A stretch of DNA of 64,000 nt from Apoderus coryli (taxonomy: Eukaryota > Arthropoda > Insecta > Coleoptera > Attelabidae). A program made the position numbers and the translations under genes. The notes beneath the pieces were generated by a model, which had not been told where the DNA came from, searched no databases, and worked only from the letters and a program-made list of their open reading frames with translations. The stretch spans positions 19,276,080-19,340,079 of the forward strand of contig OU452205.1 of the NCBI GenBank assembly GCA_911728435.2, in the 5' to 3' direction. Positions 11,745 to 22,800 of this stretch are shown here, piece by piece; position 1 is the first letter of the stretch, and every line of letters starts with the position of its first letter.

Positions 11745-11848
11745 ATGGGATCAAAAACCGGTGGATTTTATTGTTTAGTACCTGGATGTATTTCACGAAC
11801 AGTGTTAAAGAATTGTTCATTTTTCCAATTTCCGAAAGATATTGAAAG
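11745..11848 (+). CDS. THAP-type zinc finger, first coding exon (partial domain)
   Basis: An ATG opens 34 codons ending two bases into a codon at a good donor (AG|GTTTGT). The peptide has the first half of a THAP DNA-binding domain: the CLVPGC cysteine pair at the expected spacing and the SFFQFPKD block that precedes the conserved Arg-rich helix. The second half of the domain (Trp, Cys-x2-His, AVPTIF) should lie in a downstream exon, which I could not identify before 13.6 kb. It may be the start of a real THAP gene, or a remnant of a P-element-like or THAP-derived repeat. The identity of the half domain is fairly safe; the gene is not. Confidence 0.5.
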
Positions 11849-12863
11849 GTTTGTTTACATGTACTCAGTACGTACCTATATGAAATTATACATTGGAAAG
11901 TCTAAGTTTATAATAATAATTACAGCAGTTATTTTATATTATTAAAGAATTAAGATATTTTTATTTGTTGTTGTTGTTTTTGACATATTAGAAAATATCC
12001 CTAAATTGCGGCAACACAAGTGAGAACTACAAGTTCTCACTGATCATGATTCTATTTTTAGACATCGTAAAAAAATACTGTTTAATGAACTCAGTAAAAA
12101 TGAAATACAATTTAGCCTCTTTATTAAAGTGAAAGTGTCTACTTTCTGCCATTTTTACTGCTCTCTAGTCATTGTTTAAAATGAAACAATGAATTTGAAA
12201 AGCTTTGAAATAATCCTGGTATATATAGGTAGGTATCACAACCATATTTCATGAAATATGATGGTTCAAAATGCTGAGATCTCGCTTTTTAAATAAAACA
12301 TGCAGATTTAAGACTAACTAGTAGTAGAGTATTTAAAATTATAATACATTTTATGTTATTTTCAATTTTATGCCAATAGGATGAATGACTAAATATTAAA
12401 TTAAATTTTGGAAATATTATTTAGCCCTTAATGCATACACTCCATATGTTTAAAATGTAAATACAATTCAAATAATTTTTAGTTTAATTGTTGAACAAAT
12501 AATATTGACGAACATCGAGAATTTGGTTTATAATCAAATAATTTTACTAAAATTTACTTTATTTTTACTTTTATTATTGACTTAGATTTCAAAATGCATT
12601 ATAAAACAAACAATTGAGTACCTAGTTCCAATTGATGATAATGGTACTATACATACACTATGTTTAATTATTAATTTGTCGTCAACAAAATAGGTCTGAA
12701 ATTAAAAGGAATATTCCTAATTGTTGGCATTACTTTATACTCAAACGAAAAGGCAAAAGGAATAAACCCGGGAAAACTATTATAATAATGGCGTCAAGGT
12801 CACGAGATTTAGGACACAAACATCAAAGAAATTCCGCCGGCCGTCGCATCTGATCTATCTGGG
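11849..12863. other. Gene-free stretch
   Basis: AT-rich sequence with no convincing exon. A possible acceptor near 12,692 (aaaatag) opens a short frame, but its peptide does not resemble the second half of a THAP domain. Confidence 0.4.
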
Positions 12864-12874
12864 ATTATGTCACT

Positions 12875-13244
12875 TTTTTTTTAACATCCTTCTGGTCCTC
12901 CACTCGCACACCTCGGTACGCACCCCGGCGTGTACGGATGGCATACTCCAGCCTTGAAGGCTTATTGTGCCTTTTCAGGACCATCTGCACTCACTATCAT
13001 TCTACTATCACACAACATTCATTCTTCGCTTAGATGGGCCACTGTCAGGTACCGTCTATAATGAACCCCCTAAACGGTCACCCACCACGCGACATTCATT
13101 CTACAACCTAGATGAGTCACCGCCAGGTACGTTTTTAATAAACCCCCCAGACGGTCACCCATCCAACTTGTAGCCGCGCTCCACAGAGCTGCACTTCGAC
13201 GGTTGTCACTATATGATCCCGTCTAGGCTACCCGGCCCGGCTTT
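12875..13244 (-). mobile_element. 5S-rRNA-derived SINE with 11-bp target duplication
   Basis: A GC-rich island of 370 bp is flanked by exact direct repeats ATTATGTCACT (12,864-12,874 and 13,245-13,255). Read on the minus strand, it begins near 13,244 with a segment resembling 5S rRNA, including gagcgcggcta and ggatgggtgaccg, which correspond to the 5S internal promoter region. Two tandem ~80-bp units follow (plus-strand 13,004-13,083 and 13,084-13,163), then a unique 3' part and an A9 tail. 5S-headed SINEs (SINE3 type) are transcribed by RNA polymerase III from that internal promoter and copied by a LINE. It lies ~430 bp upstream of the transporter start codon. Confidence 0.75.
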
Positions 13245-13255
13245 ATTATGTCACT

Positions 13256-13671
13256 TAGATTAGATTAGGTTTTTGTTAGCAAAGACGGAAAGGGTCGTGG
13301 TATCCGTAAGTTCATGTAATAATTACTTACACTTTTAACATAACATTGGTCATTATCTGCTATGTATTTTCTGTTTAGGAATATTTTTGAGGAAAAGAGC
13401 TACCTATTCAAACGAATTAATATTTTCAGTGTATGGAATGATTCGACTTTCTGAAAAATTAGGTACGTGGCATTTAATGTAGGTACCTACACTAATTACA
13501 ATTTAGGTATATTTTTGTCTAGTTTCATTGTGAAATTGTGACATACTGTATATAGCTGCCCACTGAAGCTTAAAATTCCAGTTGAAATATATATAAGGAA
13601 TTCGATATTGTGTGAAACCCTATTGGAATTAACGTCTGTTTCAACGGTTATGAGACTTACGCAGTACAAAA
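13256..13671. other. Putative 5' region of the transporter gene
   Basis: A 416-bp stretch between the SINE and the first coding exon. An in-frame TGA at 13,651 lies 21 bp before the ATG. A possible acceptor (cttacgcag, ending 13,664) would allow an upstream untranslated exon. I see no convincing TATA or initiator element. Confidence 0.35.
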
Positions 13672-13813
13672 ATGCATTTCACAGAAACCACCGCTTTGAT
13701 AATTAATACTGACAAAAGTAATAAACTATCTCTATTTTATGCAATTATTTGTATTATTGATGTTTTTGGTGTATTACCAGTAGTTGCTTTGTCCAAAACA
13801 GTTATTGACTGTG
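13672..13813 (+). CDS. Transporter exon 1 (start codon, TM1)
   Basis: The ATG opens 47 codons plus one base and ends at GACTGTG|GTATGT (phase 1). The peptide has a short polar N terminus (MHFTETTALI...) and a first hydrophobic helix, FYAIICIIDVFGVLPVVALS, matching the start of the Aa_trans domain. The 89-bp intron that follows ends tatatttag. Confidence 0.85.
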
Positions 13814-16800
13814 GTATGTACCAACAGAAATTAAATTAAAGTTAATCTTAGGTACCTACCTGACATACTTAAGTTCTAATTTTCATATTTGTATATATTT
13901 AGGATATTATGGAATACTGGTTATTGTCATAGTTTGTTCTATACAAATTTATACAGCTTCGTTGTTAGGAAAATGTTGGTTATTAGCTGAAGAACTATTT
14001 CCAAAGATTAAGGGAAAAATCCGTTATCCATATTCAGCCTTAGCTGAAGTTACTTATGGAAAATGCATATCAAACTTTGTAACTATTTTGCTAAATTTAA
14101 CAATATTTGGAGGCGGCATACCCAACCTTCTCCTCGGTGAGTATCTAAATAAAACGAAAGAAGTAGGTAGGTACCTACATATTTAGTAGGTATCATCACC
14201 ATCACAAAAAGGTAAAAATTACAAAATTTAAGTGTACCATCGTATTTTTTGTGGATTTTATCACACACTTGTATCTAATAATAATAATAATAATAATAAA
14301 ACGTCTTTATTCAGTAAACCTTACAAACATATTTACCAGTAAACAATCATATCGTGTAACATATAAAATACAAAAATCAATATAATGTTACATATTATTA
14401 CAAATTGGTAAGGTATTTTATTGAAAATGTGAGGTTCGCTCTTAGAGCGTTATTCTACCTAACCTATTTTTTATAAACGTTGTATATTTACGTATGGCCC
14501 ATTAACAAAAATGAAGTACAAAGAGAAAGAAATCAAAATAACAATAACAATCAAAAATCAAAGTGCATAGCGAATATCATATAAGTACAGACACATTAAT
14601 TAGCCAAATTCTCTACTACAATACCCCAAGAAATAAATGCTTTATTCTTTTTTTAAAATTGATAAGAGTAAAATCTTTTATATTAGTTGGTATGCTATTA
14701 TACAATTTACAGGCACCAATAAAAAAGCTACGCTTGTATATAGTGGTGGAGTGTCCTGGTATTACTAAGGTACGACGATTTCTGGTATTAAGAGAATTAA
14801 TATCACTAAACTTAATTAACTTTTTGAACAGATAAGGGGGTTTTTTGGACAACAATACTTTATGCGTTAAAGCCAGAATATGCACATCCCTCAGCCTGTT
14901 CATTTTTAGCCTGTTAGATTCGGCAATTTTATGACTGATGTGTTCAAATTTTCTTATACCAAACGCAAATCGGAAGTAAGAGTTTTGAATTCTCTGCAGT
15001 CTTTGGGCATCAAACCTTAGTAGCGCCGGACTATATACTACGTCACAAAACGAGATTCTTGAGAGTATAAGAGATTCACATAAACTCAACTTCAACTGGG
15101 GGCTCAGAACGTGTCTATGGGGAAACAGTTGCTTTAATGTAAGGTATGAAACTTTACATAAATGATTCACATGTGATGTAAATCGTAGATTAACATCTAA
15201 AATCAAACCCAGACTTTTGGCCTGTAATACACTAGGTAATCTTTCGTTATATACTTCAATATTAAAATTTGTATATAAATGCTCCCTTTTTATTTTGGAA
15301 CCAAATATCATGACAGATGACTTGCTCGCATTAAGCTTCAGATTATGGGCTGTAGAAATGTCGACCAATTTTTCCAAGTCACTATTCACAACATTGCCAG
15401 CCCACCGCGACTCCTCAGGATTAAAAGAAATAAATGCTTGAGTGTCATCCGCATAATGATGCAATCTGCAGTATTTAGTTGACCTGTAAAAATCTGATAT
15501 ATATAGGGAAAACAGTAAAGGGCCCAATATGGAACCCTGTGGAACGCCCAGAATCGTACTCTGAAATTGGGAACACTTACCATTATGAATTACCCTTTGA
15601 CGTCTGGATGTCAGGTACGCAATTAGCGCCACAGCACTCGGCGAAAAAGAAAAATATCTGAGTTTTTCACAGAGAAGAGTTTTATCAATGGTGTCGAAAG
15701 CCTTCGAATAATCAAGCAAAATCAGAAGACTCATTCTTCCATTATCAGTCGACCTAAGTATATCGTCAATAACATTGGTCAGTATCGTGGTCACACTATA
15801 CCCATCCCTGAACCCAGATTGATTTTCTTTAATAATGTTATGACGTGTCACAAATTTTGATATCTGTGAAAACATGATCTTCTCCAGCACTTTCGATAAC
15901 ACATGGAGCAAACTAATAGGTCTCAGATGCTTCAATTCACTGGGATTATTTATCTTTGGCAAAGGAATGACATTTGCATGTTTCCAGAGATCAGGAAATA
16001 CTGATCCAGCCAAACACCCATTGATAATAAAAGTCAAATGATCTATCAAATAGAAACTAACCAGCTGAAACATGTTACGCGTTATCAAATCAGGACCCAT
16101 TGCATTACTTTTAATAGAATTTAAATGCTTTATTACAACTAATCGATCAACAGCCAAAAATTTGAAAGTATCCCGCAATCCACATCCACCCCGGTAAACA
16201 TTCAATAAGTTAAGTTGATCCTGAGATTTATGGATCCGCTCAGAGGATATGAAATGAGAGTTTATAGACTCCAGATCAGAAAGCAAGCCACAAGTACCCA
16301 AGTGAATCTTCGGGTCACGCACAACATTGAACGATCGAATGGTTTTCCAAGTCTCCCGCGTATCTTTTTTCCTTAACACAAACTGCATGTAACTCTTTTT
16401 TTCACGCCTAATCGCATAATTTACATGATTCTTTAAATCTCTGTAGAAATTCCAATGATTTGGATTCCTAGACTCTTTGAATCTGTTATAAGCGATATTC
16501 CTTTCTTTAATTAGCATTTTAATATTATACGTGAGCCACGGAGCTGGGGGCTTTGTAATTCTAATTGTCTTCATAGGGCAGCAAATGTCAAAAACATATA
16601 ATAAGTTGTCGTTCAGAAATTTTACCATATCATCAACATTATTGATCAAGTAAATTTGATTCCAATCTACTGAAAAAAATACATCATTCAACTGTTCTTG
16701 ATTCAAGTTTTTTAGATTTCTGTATGTAATGTATTTATTAAAAGATTTCTTTTCGGCGTTTTTAAGATTGCAAGCAACGACACAGTGATCTGTAACTGAA

Positions 16801-19800
16801 TGTAAATTTATCACGGAAGAATTACTAATGCTGTCCTCATCTGAAGTTAATATAATATCAATAAGGGTCTCACTGGTAGCGGTAATACGGGTAGGCTGAT
16901 TTATTATTTGTGACAAACCATAGGCTTCCATGAAATTATTGAAATGCTCCACACTCTTAGTATTGACGTTAAGCATATTTACGTTAAAATCACCAGTTAT
17001 CAGAAGAACATCAGACTCAGGCAAAACCAGAGATAGTGCATTCTCCAAGAGCTCTATAGCCTGCAATACATTTGACTTAGGTGGCCTATATATTGTACCT
17101 ATTGCATAACGTTTTCCGTGCACTGTGGCCAATACTCACAACTGCTCAAATGCCTCAGTCATTTGTTGAAATATCAATTTATATCTAATATTTGATTTAA
17201 TAAAAATACCCAGACCTCCGCCCCTGCCATCCCTATCAACTCTAACAAATCGATACCCTATTATACAAATTGCATTATCGTTAATATTTACATTAAGCCA
17301 GGTTTCAGAAACAGCAAAGAAATCAAAATTTTCGTCAAGAATAAATTGCCTTAAAATATCAAAATCATTGATTATTGACCTAGTATTTAAGTGACCCACT
17401 CTCATTTGTTTGTTCTTGGTAAAATGTATATTATTCTGGGTAGCCATCATAGAAAATAATTTTTAAAAAAACAAAAACATAAATAATTTTATTATTACTC
17501 TATGAATTCACCTCCAAGTCGTCTATCTGTCGTCTTCAGCTGATCCTGATTGCATTTTCACCATCATTCTTCTTGCAATAAACAACTCCTCTCTTACACC
17601 ACACGTACTTAAATTCCTTTGCTTTTAATCTTCTTGCTTCTTTAAACAAATCCCTCGTAAATTTAGACAGATCATCATTTATAAAAATTTTATGCTTAAT
17701 ATCTGATTGAATACCACAGGACAGTGTATCCAAAAACTTTCCTTTCTTTTGGGTCATTAAGGCTTCCTTCTTTTCATCGCTATGAAAAGACACTAAAACC
17801 GGTCTTCTTTGCTTCTGGCCGGGCACCACCCTCACGGAATAGTCTTCCTCAGTCAATTGTAGGTTCAACTTTGCAAACACCTTTTTAACACCACTGTTCA
17901 TATTTTTATCACCCGCAAGTCCCATGATTACCACATTGTTTTTCCTCTGTTCAGTATCAGCATTTGCAGTAATCCGACGGAGGGCACCAACTTTCTCTTC
18001 AAGTTCCATAACTCGTTCGGTCAAAGCTGTGTGTTCTTTCTTTAATTTTCGATTTTCTTTCGTAATATCACCCAAAGACTATTTAAGATCCTCTACCATT
18101 CCGCTGGTAAATGTTATAGACTGTTTAAGGTCTTCAAACATACCCTTCATCGCTCGAAGAAGCTCCCTGTTACTGGGACTACTAATTGCAAAAATGCTTT
18201 CGAAATTCTGCGACATTCTGTTATAGTTCGCCTGTATTATCGGCGTGCGAGGATCATCATCGTCCGTAGGCTCCGCACAGTCAGGACAAATCCATTTCTG
18301 GACACTTCGGGGCTTTACTATTTTACGATATTCTTCGTCTGACAGTCCAGAACAGGACTTGTGATACCACCGAGAGCATTCCCCAGAACACTGTATCTTG
18401 TTACTTGACTTTGCAATGCTTTGTCTGCAGCTGGCACAAAGAATCGAATTTCCTCTACTGGTCATCTCACTTGCAAATCACCGAAGTCCAGCACTGTATA
18501 AATGTACACGAACAAAAATTTTATTATCAATCGACCAGGTAGATTACCTTTTTTTATTATAGTTAATCTTTTATCACTTAAAAGAAGTAATATAAATTTG
18601 CTGATTTTAACGCAACTAGCACAATACTCATAAAAAGGCAATAACTAGAAAATGAGCAAAATTTTTTCTGCATTAAACAATACAAAAATCACAAAAATCC
18701 ATGAGTTTTAAACCGATAAACTTTAATTTATTCACAGAAACATACGCATACGAGTGTACTATAAAAAATATCCGTTGCATCTATCACGGGACGTCCATTT
18801 TATTCACTTGAATCTGTCGGTAAAGTATTAAGAATCAATTAAAATTTACTGCGTATGATATTTTTATTCCAATAACAACTGGCGTAAAGCAGGGTTGTGT
18901 CATTTTGTTTTCGATGTTTGTGGGAATGGTCATTCAACTGGTTAAGGATGAACTGCCGGGGGGAATATAGATCGGCTTCAGATTTGATGGCGGCGGACTC
19001 TTCAACCTACGTAGACTGCAGCAAGCTAGGACGAAGATCGTATCTACATCAGTCACTGAGTTTTAATTCGCGGATGCCAATGTTGCCTGGCTGACACAGA
19101 AGAGGATCTTTCATTTACACTAAATGCATTTAACAGCGCATACAGGAATATCGGGCTTGAACTACATATAAAGAACACACAGATTATCTACCAGCCTGCA
19201 CCAAACACTGTGGCTTTTATAGTTGACAGAGACAGACTTCAGAACATCAAGAGTCTCTCTTACCTCGGCAGCATTATCGCAGCGAACCCAAATATTGATG
19301 ATGAAATTCAGCCTCGTATAAGATTGGCATCCGCATCTTTTTTCCGTCTGTGGACGAGATTCTTCGATAATCATAACATCGACGTTCGAACTAAGTTGCG
19401 AGTATATAATGATATTGTAGTTCCTGTCCTTACGTATAGCTGTGAGCCTGGAACCACTTATCTGAGACATTTAAAAACCCCAGGAAAGTACCATCAACGA
19501 TGTCTTAGAAGAATTCTTGGAATTAAATGCCAGGACCGACGAACAAACATCAGCGTTCTGCAGGAAGCTGAAACAACTAGCATTGAGGATGATTGTCACG
19601 CACCAGCTCTACACGTAATCTGCATGCCAACGGAATGCTTTCCAAAGAGAACCCTCTATTGCCAACTTAAGGTCGGCTCACGGAATCAGGGAGGGCTCCA
19701 AAAGACGTACAAGGATGTTCTTAAGACCAGCATGAAGAAGTGTGGATTAGATGTGAAGAACAACTGAAAGGAGATCGCGAACGACCGACCTAGATGGAGG

Positions 19801-22800
19801 CGTACCATTTACGAGTGCCACCAAGTTTTTGAGGAGCAGCGTCGACGACATGAGGATGTGAAGAGACAGCATCGAAAAGAGAGAGAACGCATCGATGGCG
19901 CAGCGCACCTACAAGAGCCCGTAAATGGTGGTGATGAGGTGTGTGAATTTTGTGACAAAATCGAGGATCGGTCTGTTTAGCCATCTTAGGGTTCACAACA
20001 GAAATCCCTGAGTTGGAGTAATTCATACTCGTTTACGAGTGAATGCTGCTGATGATATAAATATTCTATAGAACCATTGAACATATACTACGACCACCGA
20101 ATATAGATCTCTAGTTTAGTACAATCTTTGGACGTTGCTACGATTACAAGGGTCACAGTGAGTCCTCGCCCATTTACTTCTCTTATTGCCTCTCCAACGA
20201 TCACAGTAATTGTGAGATGAAAAGGGTATTAAAATGTTTAGGAGTGAACGCAAATCATTTCAAACATTTATTTTAGATTTTTGTGTAATATTTAAAATTT
20301 CAAATATTATAAAACTTCTCTGATGTCTTCTACATTTCTTTGCTTTCATCGACAAATTTAGAGTACATAGTATTAAATGTGTTACATGTCCTACTACTCG
20401 TAATAACTTGATTGTATTGTCCACAGATTAAAATAAATTAAAAACACCTAAATTCGAGTGATTATGTTGCATTTTCTTCAACTTAGTTAACTGGTATGTT
20501 AAACAAACTGCAGTAATATCAACAATGGTGTAATTGACAAGATTTGACCTTTCTGTAAACGTAGGGGAGACCGGGGTCAATTGAACCATTTTTTACAAAT
20601 AATTTTTTTCTGGCTAGAAACTGAATGGAAATGATTCTAAATTTATGTTCACATATAGCTGGGAGTTTGATATACTTAACTTAGTAGTTAAATTACACTA
20701 TAGATAAGCAGGAAAGAAATATGCAAAAGAAATAACATAATGTTACAAATGACCCCGGTCAAGGGTCAATTGAAACAATGGTAATGGGGAAAATATATTG
20801 TTTATTTTCGTTTATTAGTCGACAAAAAATATTCAAAACCATAACAACAAAAATTAACACAATATTCTGCTTATGAGGTATTCTAGTGTACCAGTTTGGA
20901 CTTTCTTTTTTTCTTTCCTTTTGCTGCCACCTTTCGTGGTGGACCTTTACCAAAAGACCTAACAGCTTCTGGTGAAAAAGTCTCATTTTGGGTGGTTGAT
21001 TTGTCTAAAGTATTTTCGGAAATTTCAAAATTTTCTAGTCCCCGAGAAGTTGATGGAGTAGGGTTTTGAAATTCATTGGCTTCTGGACTGTTGTTACGCC
21101 AGTTTCATCAACATTGCGTTGCTCTGGATAAACTGGTTGCCTGTAGTGCTTGTATTGATAAGTCACGGTGTCTTGACATGGAACGAGAAAACCAGTCTTC
21201 TCCCGCCATACCATTTTCAATCCACGTCTTTCGCTTGTGCCTCAACAAAAACATATGAGATATACGAAAAGTGGTCAGCAGCTAGACGTAGAGATAGCCC
21301 ATTTTGAAGCTCTACGTATGCCGATTCATATAAAGATATATCTCGACTTGATATATCAGTTTTTAGGACTCTTTTACGGGGTATCTGAAATTAAATAAAC
21401 TAAGTAATTTATTTTACAAAAAGGTGGGGTCAATTGAAGCGTTACAAACGTCCCCGTTACAACTGACCCCAAGCGACATTTTTAAATAAATGATACCATA
21501 TTTACTAGCGAAATTAATTTGAAATACTAACCATGGTAAAATAAAACCATAGAATAAGTAAGCTTCGCTAACCAGAAGTTTAACTTCGTATTTTGAAACT
21601 CGCGCAGATTTTGTGCGCATCATAGTATTGTTCACAATATCAAACAAGCGGGCAATAAATTCTGTACTAACAATTAAAATAGGACACAATTTCACATAAG
21701 CGGAATATTTTCGAGCAACTTTCGCAATAAAAAAAAATGTTTAATTTAAAAAAAAACTTTGTTATAATAATATTTATTTGTCTCATTCGTACTCATGTAC
21801 ATAGACCCGTCGGTAACCAAAAGTACAAAAATAAAAGTATAAAATACGTATGATTGAATAATAAAAACATAATAATAGCTACATAAATATCTACAAATCA
21901 ACAATAAACAATTTAAACAAAACAGAATTACATCATTGTACAACATTATTTAGAAATTTTTGCAAATGTGTTGTCAATTAGAATGTTTTTTACTCACCAT
22001 ATCATATTATATTTATATATGTATATGGGGTCTGTTTCGTGAATTTTTTTAATTCCCCGGAAAATCGTGTTTTCAGTCATTTATATGTAAATAAGTAGTT
22101 TTAAAAAAATGTCTCTCAGTCTGTATCCCCGATAACTAAAAAACCACTTGAAAAATTTGGCACAAAAATACTACAAGATAGTATGCAGGTGCTGATTAAC
22201 TTGGGCGTATTAAGGGGTTTAAAAATTCATACTTCAACTTATTTTTTTTTTTGGTTTAATAGAGTGTAACCTAACACGTTAACCATAAAATTAGATTAGA
22301 TGGCATAGTGTGTGTTAATTAAATATGTACATACGACTGACACAAGACTCATCAAACATTTACCTTGCTCGCTAACCACCTTTTAAAAAATAGTTGGTAT
22401 GGATTCCCTTTTGTGTTTGCTGTTGCCAAAAACAGCAAACATTTTCTCCTCAAAATGTTCACTACAAACTTTGCGGTTAAACACTTTTTCCGGTTCGTTC
22501 GATATCAAGTCTAACCTGCTAATGTTGGCATTGCCTTTCACCACACCAAAGATTTATGTAGGTACACAATTATTAATCTATGCTTGCACTAACAGTTAAT
22601 TAAATAAACACTATTACACTATTGTTCTTAAAACTAGAATTCAATAAATCCTATAACCAAATAATTAATAAAAATGGAAAAACGTTGAAAACTTTTTAGA
22701 AAATGGAATAAACGAATGTAAACAATCATTAATATTCGTCCATATTGGAATTTTACCCAATTTGACAGCTTGCGCACAAAATCGCCCGAACGAACACAAA

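Larger units (their letters stand above)
14276..18470 (-). mobile_element. CR1/jockey-group LINE, nearly intact
   Basis: A 4.2-kb minus-strand LINE ends at a TAA-type tail (14,276-14,300) preceded by an aataaagacg signal. It holds two ORFs: ORF1 (18,465-17,536) with a PHD finger and coiled coil, and ORF2 (17,450-14,616) with an APE-type endonuclease and RT. Each ORF is broken by just one in-frame stop (TAG at about 18,076-18,078; TGA at about 17,136-17,138) with the frame kept on both sides. The copy is therefore young and almost intact. It lies in intron 2 of the transporter, antisense to it. The 5' boundary is uncertain (18,470 or somewhat beyond). Confidence 0.85.

Noticed and set aside
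18079..18465. PHD-finger protein as a host chromatin gene
   Set aside because: The finger is followed in frame by an ORF1 coiled coil and then, 85 bp on, by ORF2 of a LINE. It belongs to the retrotransposon.
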